A stretch of DNA of 48,288 nt from Deltaproteobacteria bacterium (GCA_026388695.1 JAPLJH010000021.1:1-48288); one strand, 5' to 3'; numbered from the stretch's first letter, positions 1 to 9,416 are shown. A program made the numbers and translations. The notes: generated by a model not told the origin, from the letters alone.

Positions 1-34
1 GCTGTCATAGATTGTCAACGTACGTACTAGCTGA

Positions 35-1468
<1,434 letters not shown>

Positions 1469-1526
1469 GGAATTGACTGACTTGCCAGTCCCCATGGCGG
1501 GATCGGCGAGGACTTGAGGATTACCC

Positions 1527-1949
1527 ATGGCTGAAAAATTAAAGTTGGAAGTGGTAACTCCCAAAGGGGCTGTAGTGAGCCAGGAGGTTGACATTGTCAC
1601 CGCTCCTGGGTACGGCGGTGAATTTGGAGTGCTCGCCAATCATGCGCCTTTTTTGAGCACGATCAAAACAGGCGTCCTGACCTTTAAGACAGGCGCCCAG
1701 GAAGAAACCCTGATGGTGAGTGGCGGGTTTTGTGAAGTGTCCAATAATAAGCTGACCTTTCTTGTTGAATCTGCGGAGCGCGGGACAGATATTGATGTCG
1801 ATCGTGCGATGCGGGCCAAGGAGCGGGCGGAGAAGCGCCTGGCTGAAGCACAGGCCCAGAAGGAAAGGTTTGATCGAACTCGGGCCGAGGCTGCCTTGCA
1901 AAGGGCCTTGAGCCGTCTTAAGGTTGCCGAGAGGAAAAAGGCTTCCTGA
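1527..1949 (+). CDS. atpC: F0F1 ATP synthase subunit epsilon
   Basis: Epsilon subunit of the central stalk, which couples gamma rotation to F1 and inhibits ATP hydrolysis. The 140-residue protein has the N-terminal beta-sandwich (conserved [16 protein letters not shown] near residues 28-43) and a charged C-terminal helical hairpin (about 90-138) rich in Arg, Lys, Ala and Glu. GAGGA at 1516-1520 precedes the ATG. It is the last gene of the atp operon: a strong intrinsic terminator begins about 28 bases after the stop. Confidence 0.97.
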   Translation: MAEKLKLEVVTPKGAVVSQEVDIVTAPGYGGEFGVLANHAPFLSTIKTGVLTFKTGAQEETLMVSGGFCEVSNNKLTFLVESAERGTDIDVDRAMRAKERAEKRLAEAQAQKERFDRTRAEAALQRALSRLKVAERKKAS

Positions 1950-1976
1950 GAAGAAGAAAAGAGAGACACTGGTAAT

Positions 1977-2010
1977 TAAAAAGCCGCTCGGTAACGAGCG
2001 GCTTTTTTTA
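1977..2010 (+). terminator. Intrinsic terminator of the atp operon
   Basis: A perfect GC-rich hairpin (GCCGCTCG, loop gtaa, CGAGCGGC) is flanked by an A-run and followed by seven T. The flanking A and T tracts make it potentially bidirectional, so it could also end the leftward cheX-like transcript. Confidence 0.93.
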
Positions 2011-2033
2011 TCTGGCAATGGGGAGGGGAACCT

Positions 2034-2507
2034 TTACTGTTTTTCGCTGAGATTTGCCTCGACAACAAAAGAACCATTCGCTGTTTCAAAGGGGATAACA
2101 ATGGTTGGCGCCTTGGAATAATAGGAGATTTCCACCCCCTTGCCCACGACCATGTTGGGGGTGGCAAGTTCGAACCTGTGATCAAGCTTGGCCAATTGGG
2201 CTTTGGCGCCGCCGCAGATCATATTGGTCAGTTCGCCGACCGCGTCAACAACCTCATCGTCAATCTTCTCTTTGGGTTCTTCCATCAGCATGTTGGCGAC
2301 GATCTTCAGGATGCATTTTTCCGTAAAACTCACGATCATGGAGCCGGTGATCTCCTCGGAGGTCATGCCGATGATGCCGGTGACCTCACCATACGAGGTG
2401 GTGCCGTCTTTCAACCGAGGTTTTTGCGGAGTTACCTGGGTTTGCGCCATCGTTTCCAAAACATTTTTGGCGGCAGTTAAAAATGGGTTTATAAATTCTG
2501 CTTTCAT
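2034..2507 (-). CDS. CheX-like CheY-P phosphatase
   Basis: Cytoplasmic chemotaxis phosphatase of the CheX/CheC/FliY fold, expected to dephosphorylate CheY-like receiver domains. The 157-residue product matches the family length. It has the E-x-x-N phosphatase signature (DAVGELTN, near residues 89-96) followed by a glycine-containing helix, a GMTSEEITGSMIVSF strand pair, and a second half ending in the typical strand TIVIPFETANGSFVVEA. It stands alone with no che genes beside it, so its partner receiver is elsewhere; the HD-GYP receiver protein at 8355 is one of several candidates. A consensus -35 (TTGACA, minus strand, 2587-2582) lies upstream, but its -10 is poor. CheX is favoured over CheC because there is only one E-x-x-N motif. 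Confidence 0.85.
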   Translation of the reverse strand: MKAEFINPFLTAAKNVLETMAQTQVTPQKPRLKDGTTSYGEVTGIIGMTSEEITGSMIVSFTEKCILKIVANMLMEEPKEKIDDEVVDAVGELTNMICGGAKAQLAKLDHRFELATPNMVVGKGVEISYYSKAPTIVIPFETANGSFVVEANLSEKQ

Positions 2508-2735
2508 GGAATATTTCGCTCGCTATTTTTCTGCTAATGAGTGCTGCCTAGTTGTTTCAGATTGCGGGATATCCCCTGAATTGTCAAGCGTATTTGGCTC
2601 GGTTTTGACCAATTTTGCAGGTATTTCTTCCGCTTGGGCAGGAAAGGGAGTGATGCAATTGGCAGGATGGTGACTTTATGCATGAAATGCTTTTAAAAAC
2701 ATATTACCTTGTATGGGTTGTAGGCTAACTCGTCG

Positions 2736-2767
2736 TTATCATGATAAATATCGGTACTTGTACCGAT
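2736..2767. promoter_or_regulatory. Paired palindromes upstream of gltA-like gene, possible operator
   Basis: Two perfect palindromes lie almost back to back: TTATCATGATAA at 2736-2747 and ATCGGTAC-TT-GTACCGAT at 2750-2767. They sit 19 bases before the ribosome binding site of the next gene and could be repressor or activator half-sites, or a leader hairpin. No regulator can be named from the sequence. Confidence 0.45.
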
Positions 2768-2797
2768 CGGGTTTAATTTTCCGGGTAGGAGGCAGTG

Positions 2798-4204
2798 ATG
2801 GAGACAAAAGAAAGGATGAACATTTCCCGTCAATTTTCACGGGAATTGCCCGTTGCCGGGCGGATCACGAATTTTGACGAGGTTGTTTCCGGCTATGAGG
2901 CCGAGGCTGCCCAGCTTGAGGCGGAGCGGTGCCTGCAATGCAAAAAACCAAAATGCCGAGAGGCCTGCCCGGTTCATAACGATATCCCCGGGTTTATTAA
3001 GCTGTTGCGGGAAGGCAAGATCGAGGAGGCATACTGGCTGGATCGGCAGACCAACTCGCTTCCCGCCATCTGTTCGCGGGTCTGCCCCCATGAGTTCCAG
3101 TGTGAGGGGCATTGCATCCGGGGAAAAAAGGGTGAGCCGGTGGCCATCGGCATGCTGGAGCGCTACATCATCGACTGGATGGTGAGCAACAACAAGAACC
3201 TGCTCCAGGCTTGCGCCCTGCCCAAGGATAAAAAGGTGGCCATTGTCGGTTCCGGCCCAGCCGGCATGTCAGTGGCCTATTATCTGGCCCATCTTGGATA
3301 CCACTGCACCATCTTCGAGAGCCTGCCGGTTTCTGGCGGCATGCTGGCCGTGGGCATCCCTGCCTACCGTCTGCCTCGGCCGGTTATTGAGGCGGAATTT
3401 GATGCCCTGCGCAACTGCGGGGTCACCATGGTCAACAATGTCACCATCGGTAAGGATAAGAGCCTACAGGATTTGAAGAACGAGGGTTTTGCCGCGATTT
3501 TTCTTGGGCCTGGGGCGCATGCCAGTCGCAAGCTCGGCGTAGAGGGCGAGGAGCTTACGGGCGTGCTCCATGGGGTCGATTATCTCCGCCGGGTCAATAT
3601 CGGCGAGAAGCTTAACCTCGGCCGCAACGTGGTGGTGGTGGGCGGCGGCAACGTGGCCATTGACTGTGCCCGCACCGCACTCCGTACCGGTTCGGATCAG
3701 GTCTTTATCCTCTACCGCCGGACAAAGGCGGAGATGCCGGCAGCCCAGGCCGAGATCCATCACCTGGAGGAGGAGGGCGTGCGCATCGAGATGCTGGCCG
3801 CCCCGGTGAAGATCCACGGTGAAAACGGACGGCTCACCAAGATCGAGTGCCTGCGGATGAAGCTTGGCGAATGTGACGCCTCGGGTCGCTGTCGGCCGGA
3901 GGTGGTCGAAGGTTCAAACTTCATGATCGAGGCGGACGCCATCATCCCGGCCATCAGTCAGGATGTGGATCCCACCGCCGGTTCCGGTCTCGATTTCACC
4001 ATGACCCGCTGGGGCACCTATGTGGTTGACGAAGTCACCATGCAGACCTCGGTTGATTGGGTCTTTGCCGCCGGCGATGCTGTGCTGGGGCCCCAGACCG
4101 TGGCCAAAGCGGTGTTTCAGGCCAAGGAGGCGGCTGAATCGATTCGACGCTACCTGGAAGGCGCGGACCTCAAGGCAGGTCGTGAGGTGGCAAAAGCAGA
4201 ATAG
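2798..4204 (+). CDS. gltA: GltA-type NADPH-dependent glutamate synthase small subunit / NfnB-like flavoprotein
   Basis: FAD- and NAD(P)H-binding iron-sulfur oxidoreductase of the homotetrameric GltA family. The 468-residue protein has an N-terminal cysteine-rich Fe-S domain (CLQCKKPKCREACPVHNDIP near 46-65 and ICSRVCPHEFQCEGHC near 91-106), an FAD Rossmann motif GSGPAG near 151, a second nucleotide-binding GGGNVAID near 283, and a C-terminal FAD-binding AAGDAVLGP. The ATG at 2798 is preferred over the GTG at 2795 because AGGAGG ends at 2792. Family members either act with a glutamate synthase large subunit or form the NfnAB/SudAB electron-bifurcating transhydrogenase. Neither a GltB nor an NfnA partner is adjacent, so the physiological acceptor cannot be decided here. 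The gene appears monocistronic with its own terminator. Confidence 0.88.
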   Translation: METKERMNISRQFSRELPVAGRITNFDEVVSGYEAEAAQLEAERCLQCKKPKCREACPVHNDIPGFIKLLREGKIEEAYWLDRQTNSLPAICSRVCPHEFQCEGHCIRGKKGEPVAIGMLERYIIDWMVSNNKNLLQACALPKDKKVAIVGSGPAGMSVAYYLAHLGYHCTIFESLPVSGGMLAVGIPAYRLPRPVIEAEFDALRNCGVTMVNNVTIGKDKSLQDLKNEGFAAIFLGPGAHASRKLGVEGEELTGVLHGVDYLRRVNIGEKLNLGRNVVVVGGGNVAIDCARTALRTGSDQVFILYRRTKAEMPAAQAEIHHLEEEGVRIEMLAAPVKIHGENGRLTKIECLRMKLGECDASGRCRPEVVEGSNFMIEADAIIPAISQDVDPTAGSGLDFTMTRWGTYVVDEVTMQTSVDWVFAAGDAVLGPQTVAKAVFQAKEAAESIRRYLEGADLKAGREVAKAE

Positions 4205-4233
4205 TCGTTCGCTTACCTCGTAGAGAAAAGTAA

Positions 4234-4270
4234 GGCCGGGCAGCAGCGATGCTGACCCGGTCTTTTTTTT
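4234..4270 (+). terminator. Intrinsic terminator after gltA
   Basis: An imperfect hairpin built from CCGGGCAGCA and TGCTGACCCGG with a GCGA loop is followed by a run of eight T, about 30 bases after the stop codon. Confidence 0.88.
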
Positions 4271-4345
4271 GTCAAAAAAGAGGGATATTGACTATATTTA
4301 ATTATTAGTAATTTCATTTCGACTAAAAGGTGCTATGTTGTCAGT

Positions 4346-5902
4346 ATGAAAGAATCATTGATCGAACTTTTTAAATCCTTTTCCGATGAATTGAATCCGC
4401 AGGCGCTGCAACGCAAGTTTTTGCGGGCTTTGCTTCGGCTGCAGAACGTGGACCGCGGCTCCGTCTGGATTCGGGAGGAAGAGGGGTTCTGTTGTCTTGA
4501 GGCGGAGGGAATAGAGAGCGAGAAGGTGAAGGGGCAATGCCTGCCGCTTGCGACGAAGAGCTTGGTGCGCTTGGTCATTGAAACGGGCAAAATGGTCCTT
4601 TCTCGGCCCGATGGTGACTCGCGTCATTTTCAACCCATTGAGGCGGATCTCAGCATCAAGAGCAGTCTTATCCTCGCTTTTCCGCTGCTGCTGAAAGACG
4701 GGAAAGTGTACGGGGCGGTGGAAGTCATCGACACCAATCCTGAACATTCCACAGTCAATCTGGAAAAGGAGTATCTTGATTTTCTGCAAGAGCTGGTGAA
4801 TATCGGCTCCGTGGCCCTTTCCAATGCCCTAGAGTACGATCGTCAGGTGGGGGTGAGCCGCCTTCTCCAGAGCGAGCTGGCGGCCCTCAAGGAGGAAGGA
4901 CTGGTAGTGGGCCAGAGCGCTGCATTTCAGCAGGTTATAGAGAAGCTCGACAGCTATGCGGCCACCAATTACCCGGTGCTCATCACCGGCGAATCAGGAA
5001 CCGGCAAGGAGCTGGTAGCCACCCGTCTGCATCGGCTCAGCTCCCGGCGCGACCAACCCCTGGTGGTGCAAAACTGTAGCGCCATCCCGGAAACACTGCT
5101 GGAGAGCGAGCTTTTCGGCTACAAAAAGGGGGCTTTTTCCGGTGCGGTCAAGGACAAGATGGGGCTTTTTGAGTCGGCCGACGGCGGCACCCTCTTCCTG
5201 GACGAGATCGGCGATATGCCCATCGAACTCCAGGCCAAGGTGCTGCGGGTGATCCAGAACAACGAGATCAAGCCGCTTGGCAGCACAAAGACGAAGCAGG
5301 TCGATGTCCGTCTTGTTGCGGCCACCAACCGAGACCTGGAGCGAAGGGTTGCGGAAAAATCATTTCGCCGCGACCTTTTTTATCGTCTCTCTGTCCTACC
5401 CATAGCCTTACCGCCCCTGCGCAATCGGCCGGAGGATATCCCGCTGCTGTTCAATCTTTTCCTCCTGCGGGAGGCGGCTAAAAACGGGGTTTTGCCGAAA
5501 CATCCGGACCGCGAGGTGCTGGCGTTGTTGTTTGCGTATCCGTGGCCGGGGAATATTCGGGAGTTGGAAAATCTGGCCAAGTATCTCACCGTGGTCTGCC
5601 GCCAGGAGGAGATAGGTCGTCTCGATCTGCCGCCGGCCTATCGGGCCTTAGTCCCGGAGATGCAGACGGAGGGACTCCTGCCGGCAAAGGCCACACCGGC
5701 GCAACCGGCTGGGGGCCTGAATTTTGGCAGCCGCACCTGGGATGAGGTCGAGCGCGAGTATTTAGCCTATCTTCTTGAGCAGCACAGCATGAACCTGACC
5801 TGGGCTGCAGAGGCAGCCCAGGTAAACCGTTCCACCTTTGTCTCCCGTCTCCGGCGGCTGAATATATCCCTGCCGCGTCGTCGTCGCTCTCCCGCCCGCT
5901 GA
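4346..5902 (+). CDS. GAF-domain sigma-54-dependent transcriptional activator
   Basis: Bacterial enhancer-binding protein that would remodel sigma-54 RNA polymerase using ATP. The 518 residues comprise an N-terminal GAF-type sensory domain (about 20-165), an AAA+ domain with Walker A GESGTGKE (215-222), the sigma-54 contact loop GAFSGA (262-267, serine instead of the usual GAFTGA threonine), Walker B GTLFLDEIGD (281-290), a sensor region near 325-350, and a C-terminal Fis-type helix-turn-helix (about 470-510) followed by a basic tail. There is no receiver domain, so activation is probably by a small ligand, redox or gas bound by GAF rather than phosphorylation. A consensus sigma-54 promoter lies 18 bases after its stop, which makes the downstream cytochrome its obvious target. 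Confidence 0.93.
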   Translation: MKESLIELFKSFSDELNPQALQRKFLRALLRLQNVDRGSVWIREEEGFCCLEAEGIESEKVKGQCLPLATKSLVRLVIETGKMVLSRPDGDSRHFQPIEADLSIKSSLILAFPLLLKDGKVYGAVEVIDTNPEHSTVNLEKEYLDFLQELVNIGSVALSNALEYDRQVGVSRLLQSELAALKEEGLVVGQSAAFQQVIEKLDSYAATNYPVLITGESGTGKELVATRLHRLSSRRDQPLVVQNCSAIPETLLESELFGYKKGAFSGAVKDKMGLFESADGGTLFLDEIGDMPIELQAKVLRVIQNNEIKPLGSTKTKQVDVRLVAATNRDLERRVAEKSFRRDLFYRLSVLPIALPPLRNRPEDIPLLFNLFLLREAAKNGVLPKHPDREVLALLFAYPWPGNIRELENLAKYLTVVCRQEEIGRLDLPPAYRALVPEMQTEGLLPAKATPAQPAGGLNFGSRTWDEVEREYLAYLLEQHSMNLTWAAEAAQVNRSTFVSRLRRLNISLPRRRRSPAR

Positions 5903-5920
5903 AATTCTTTTCGGCGTTCC

Positions 5921-5937
5921 TGGCACATCTCTTGCTT
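5921..5937 (+). promoter_or_regulatory. Sigma-54 (-24/-12) promoter of the multiheme cytochrome gene
   Basis: TGGCAC-N5-TTGCTT matches the sigma-54 consensus at every invariant position (GG and GC separated by 10 bases). Transcription would start near 5947, leaving a leader of about 100 bases before the ATG at 6047. Enhancer sites for the activator are probably within the end of the upstream gene. Confidence 0.88.
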
Positions 5938-6046
5938 AGTGGAAACCTATTGTGAGTTGATGTCGGGAACCTGCATCCCTATGATTCCGGGATGTGGGGC
6001 ACTAGCGAGAATAGAAAAATGTTGCTGTAAACAAGGAGAACCATAC

Positions 6047-8128
6047 ATGCGAAAGATTTTATTTCTTACGACCGCGGTGACGTTGCTGGCCGGGGGAGCT
6101 CATGCGGCCACTGCGCCGCCGGAGCTGCAAACAACCTGTCTGAAATGTCATTCAGACAAGAGCTCTTCTGTGAGCTGCACCAACAGTAAATGGACCGGCC
6201 ACAACGGCAGCAAGGTGACCACCGTACTCTACGATGCGGTAACTTTGTATAAAACCGGCAAGACCTGTAGCGGGGCGACTACGCCTCCGCCGACAACCAC
6301 GCCTCCGCCTACGACCACCACTGCGCCGCCGGAGTTGAAAACTACTTGCCTGAAATGTCATTCAGACAAGAGCTCCAGCGTGAGCTGCACCAACAGCAAA
6401 TGGACGGCGCATAATGGCAGCAGGGTGAGCACCGCAGTGTACGATGCGGTCACCCTGTACAAAACCGGTAAGACCTGTGGCGGGACCACAACCACTCCGC
6501 CGCCGACCACCAGCACCAGTGCGGCAGCCGCCCATGCCGCCATCACGGCCTACAACGGGCCATCCACCTGTATCGCCTGCCATCCGACCCAGGCCACGGA
6601 CATGCTGAACAGCCTGCACATGCAATGGAAAGGCACAGCATCGGAGTTGACCAATGCTCCGGGCCAGTCGTTGGGCAAGGGCGCCAAAGGTATCAACACC
6701 TTCTGCACCTACGCCATGTCCTCCGGCGGCGCCTGCTTCAACTGCCATGTGCGGGCCGACGGCAATGCCCCGCATGCGCCTTCGGTGAACGATGTGGATT
6801 GCCTGATGTGCCATAATGATACCTACAAGCGGAAAACAACCCCTGACCCGTCTACGGCCTTGCAGGTTACCGATTATCTCGGCCAGCTCAAGACCTATGT
6901 CTTCGGCCTGCGCGACGCCCAGGGCAACTACTTCACCGAGCCTGATTACGCGCTGATGCCTGCTGGCACCACCATGGTGAATCTGGCCCGCACCGTACAC
7001 AAACCCACCCGGAATTCTTGCCTGCGCTGTCACGCAAAGGCTGCTGGTTCCGATTGGGCCAAGCGCGGCGACATGGGCGTCAATACTGCGGCTCCCACCG
7101 ATGCCCAGGACGTGCATATGTCTCCGACCCGCGGCAATCTGAGCTGCTCGGCGTGTCATACCACCAGCAAGCACAAGATCGGCGGGCGCGGCATTGACCT
7201 GCGCGAGACCGAGGCGGTTGATCCGAAATGTACGGATTGCCACGGCGCCGCACCGCATAAAACCACCACGGCCAACTACGCCAAGCTGAACCGCCATGCC
7301 GCAGGCCAGGTGGGCTGTCAGACCTGTCATATCAAGACCTATGCCAAGGGTGGCGCCACCGAGATCTCCCGCGATTGGAGCAAGCCGGTTTGGAATGCGG
7401 CCTTCTGCAACGGGCAGGGCGGTTATGTCGGCGAGGAGGTCAAGGCTGCCAATCAGAAGCCGGAGTACCGCTTCTTTGACGGCACCTCCTACGTGTACAA
7501 TGTCGGCGAGAAAATCAGCAAAAACGCCGACGGCTCCTACACCATGGCCAAGGCCAACGGCACGATTTTCGACGGCAAGTCCAAGATCGTGCCGATCCGC
7601 GTTCACACCTCCGCCTTGCCCCTGCTGGCAGACGGCCGGATTGTTCCGCCTGCGATCATGTGGATGTTCATGACCGGCGATTTCAAGCAGGCCGTGACAA
7701 AAGGCATGCAGGATCAGGGCATGACCGGCAGCTACACCATGGTTCCGGTTAAGGCGGAAATGCTGATCACCCATGGAGTAGAGCCAAAGACCATGGCCCC
7801 GAAATGTGCCGAGTGCCATGGCACAATGACCGGTCACAACAACCTGATGGTGCCCTTCACCAGCCTCGGCTACCATGAGTTGCCGACCTCGGCCAAGGGC
7901 TGCACCATGTGCCACAGCAAGAAAACCGCTACCTGGGAATCGGCCCATGATACCCATCGGGGCAAGTTCAAATGCTGGGGCTGTCACAGCAAAACCCCGA
8001 AGGGCTTGAAGAGCCCGACTTCGACCCTGTGCAAGACCTGCCACAGTCTGGAGTCTGGAAGTTCCGCGAGCGTGCATGCGAGACATATTCCGAAGGGCTA
8101 CGTCTGCACGACCTGCCATGTGTTTTAG
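6047..8128 (+). CDS. Exported 14-heme c-type cytochrome, octaheme tetrathionate reductase-like
   Basis: Periplasmic or surface multiheme electron carrier or reductase. The 693-residue precursor has a signal peptide (about 1-20, ending AHA) and 14 CxxCH heme attachment motifs. The central part resembles the OTR (tetrathionate reductase family octaheme cytochrome) fold: CIACH...SLHMQWKG, CFNCH, VDCLMCHNDTYKR, CLRCH, DVHM...CSACHTTSKH, CTDCH and CQTCHI occur in that order. The N-terminus is a tandem duplication of a 55-residue one-heme module (from residues 22 and 92), joined by Thr/Pro-rich linkers. The C-terminal region adds five CxxCH motifs. An in-frame GTG at 5939 is rejected because it overlaps the -12 box; AAGGAG precedes the chosen ATG. 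Substrate is not determined: OTR relatives reduce tetrathionate, nitrite and hydroxylamine in vitro, but this protein could be a conduit cytochrome. Confidence 0.9.
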   Translation: MRKILFLTTAVTLLAGGAHAATAPPELQTTCLKCHSDKSSSVSCTNSKWTGHNGSKVTTVLYDAVTLYKTGKTCSGATTPPPTTTPPPTTTTAPPELKTTCLKCHSDKSSSVSCTNSKWTAHNGSRVSTAVYDAVTLYKTGKTCGGTTTTPPPTTSTSAAAAHAAITAYNGPSTCIACHPTQATDMLNSLHMQWKGTASELTNAPGQSLGKGAKGINTFCTYAMSSGGACFNCHVRADGNAPHAPSVNDVDCLMCHNDTYKRKTTPDPSTALQVTDYLGQLKTYVFGLRDAQGNYFTEPDYALMPAGTTMVNLARTVHKPTRNSCLRCHAKAAGSDWAKRGDMGVNTAAPTDAQDVHMSPTRGNLSCSACHTTSKHKIGGRGIDLRETEAVDPKCTDCHGAAPHKTTTANYAKLNRHAAGQVGCQTCHIKTYAKGGATEISRDWSKPVWNAAFCNGQGGYVGEEVKAANQKPEYRFFDGTSYVYNVGEKISKNADGSYTMAKANGTIFDGKSKIVPIRVHTSALPLLADGRIVPPAIMWMFMTGDFKQAVTKGMQDQGMTGSYTMVPVKAEMLITHGVEPKTMAPKCAECHGTMTGHNNLMVPFTSLGYHELPTSAKGCTMCHSKKTATWESAHDTHRGKFKCWGCHSKTPKGLKSPTSTLCKTCHSLESGSSASVHARHIPKGYVCTTCHVF
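6110..6274 (+). repeat. First copy of duplicated heme-module coding repeat
   Basis: Encodes the module starting TAPPELQTTCLKCHSDKSS. It is nearly identical at the DNA level to 6320-6484, offset by exactly 210 bases (70 codons), including a shared stretch around CTGAAATGTCATTCAGACAA, so the duplication is probably recent or maintained by recombination. Confidence 0.9.
6320..6484 (+). repeat. Second copy of duplicated heme-module coding repeat
   Basis: Partner of the repeat at 6110-6274. The intervening 45 bases encode a low-complexity Thr/Pro linker, and a similar linker follows this copy. Confidence 0.9.
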
Positions 8129-8172
8129 GGGTTAGTTCGTAGCAGTAAGCAGCGCGTAGCTGAGTAAAGAGA

Positions 8173-8216
8173 GTGGGGGAGGAATCCGACAATCGGATTT
8201 TCTCCCCCATTTTTTG
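8173..8216 (+). terminator. Intrinsic terminator after the cytochrome gene
   Basis: A long hairpin (TGGGGGAG plus an AATCCGA arm pairing with TCGGATT plus CTCCCCCA) is followed by a T-run, 45 bases past the stop. Confidence 0.9.
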
Positions 8217-8284
8217 TTCAGTCGACGGTGGCGGAGGATGCGTGATTGAGACGGAGTTGGGCGGTTGCGAGCAAGAATCAATGA

Positions 8285-8314
8285 TTGCGTTTTTGGGAAT
8301 GGATATCCTACAAT
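8285..8314 (+). promoter_or_regulatory. Candidate sigma-70 promoter for the HD-GYP regulator gene
   Basis: TTGCGT (8285-8290) and TACAAT (8309-8314) are separated by 18 bases. They lie after the cytochrome terminator and about 40 bases before the chosen ATG. Confidence 0.4.
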
Positions 8315-8354
8315 GTGAAAACGTCTGTTTTTGGAAAATCCATTGAGGGAACCC

Positions 8355-9416
8355 ATGACCGAAAATCTGATCTGCAACGTCGCCTGGAACAACAACAAAA
8401 AGGTTCTGATCGTCGAAGATGAGGCTTTGCAGCGCCATTTGCTGCACGAGGATCTTTGCCAGGCAGGCTATGAGGTGATTGAGGCGTTGGACGGCCTGGA
8501 GGCCCTGGAAAAATTAGCCGCTGACCCTGAGATCCGGCTGGTGATCACCGATCTGAAGATGCCGAGGATGGACGGCTTTGCGCTTATCACCGAGATCAGA
8601 AAAAAGCAGCTCCATTATGTGTATATCCTGGTCCAGACGTATCGCGATGACGAGGAGACCCTAGAGAAAGCCCTTTCCCTGGGCGCGGATGATTTTTTAA
8701 AAAAACCGGTGCGCCCGGTGGAGTTGTGTCTGCGGGTCGCAGGTGGATTCAGGGTGCTCAAGCTTGAAAAGTTCGAGGAGCTGATCTTTTTTCTGACCAA
8801 GCTTGCGGCCTTGCAGAGCAAGGAAACCGGCAGTCATTTGGACCGGATGTATCATTTTACCAGGGTGCTGGCCAGGGATCTTGCCGTCAATCTGCCTGAA
8901 CTGGGGCTCACCATTGCCGTGGCGGAAGAGATCGCCAAGGTCAGCCCGCTCCATGATCTGGGAAAGGTCGGCATCTCGGTGGAGCTTTTGCATAAGGCGG
9001 AAAAGTTGAACCATCAGGAGGTGTGCTCTTTGCAGGATCACGCCCTGGTGGGCGGCGGGCTCATTCAGGAGGTGTACGCGCAGACCGAATCGGAATATCT
9101 TTTTTTGGCCCAGGAGATAGCCCAGCTGCACCATGAACGCTGGGACGGCAAGGGTTATCCCCACGGCCTGGCTGGCGAGAAGATCCCGCTGTGCGCCCGG
9201 ATTGTTGCGCTGGTCGACGCCTATGACGCCATGACCAGCAAGCGAAGTTACAGTGTGGGCTTGAGCCATGAGGAGGCAAAACAGGAGATTCTGCGAAACA
9301 GCGGTAAGCAGTTCGACCCAAAGGTTGTTGCGGCCTTTCTACGGCAGGAGTCGGAGTTTGTCAGAATAAAAGAGGAATTTTTGGATATTGATTCGCCATT
9401 GTATCGACAAGGATAG
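8355..9416 (+). CDS. Response regulator with HD-GYP domain (cyclic-di-GMP phosphodiesterase)
   Basis: Two-component output protein predicted to hydrolyse cyclic di-GMP under phosphorylation control. The 353-residue product has an N-terminal receiver domain (about 15-135: acidic pair in VLIVEDE, phospho-acceptor Asp in LVITDLKMP, conserved Lys in DDFLKKPV) and a C-terminal HD-GYP domain (about 150-340) with the HDLGK metal motif, the HHERWDGKGYP signature, and DAYDAMTSKRSY. All hallmark residues are present. The ATG at 8355 is chosen for the AGGGAA just upstream; a TTG at 8331 is in frame but lacks a site. No cognate kinase is adjacent. It converges with the amidase gene with only 14 bases between them. 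Confidence 0.93.
   Translation: MTENLICNVAWNNNKKVLIVEDEALQRHLLHEDLCQAGYEVIEALDGLEALEKLAADPEIRLVITDLKMPRMDGFALITEIRKKQLHYVYILVQTYRDDEETLEKALSLGADDFLKKPVRPVELCLRVAGGFRVLKLEKFEELIFFLTKLAALQSKETGSHLDRMYHFTRVLARDLAVNLPELGLTIAVAEEIAKVSPLHDLGKVGISVELLHKAEKLNHQEVCSLQDHALVGGGLIQEVYAQTESEYLFLAQEIAQLHHERWDGKGYPHGLAGEKIPLCARIVALVDAYDAMTSKRSYSVGLSHEEAKQEILRNSGKQFDPKVVAAFLRQESEFVRIKEEFLDIDSPLYRQG

Noticed and set aside
5939-6046. In-frame GTG extension of the cytochrome (36 extra residues before MRKIL)
   Set aside because: It begins at the end of the -12 promoter element, upstream of the expected transcription start, and would bury the signal peptide; the ATG at 6047 has AAGGAG in front.
6270-6530. Repeated ACGCCTCCGCC / ACCACC units as a possible CRISPR or microsatellite array
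   Set aside because: They encode Thr/Pro linkers in frame within the cytochrome; spacing and content do not fit CRISPR repeats.
6362-8119. 585-residue open frame antisense to the cytochrome gene
   Set aside because: A shadow of high-GC codon use on the plus strand; low-complexity composition, no ribosome site and no recognisable domain.
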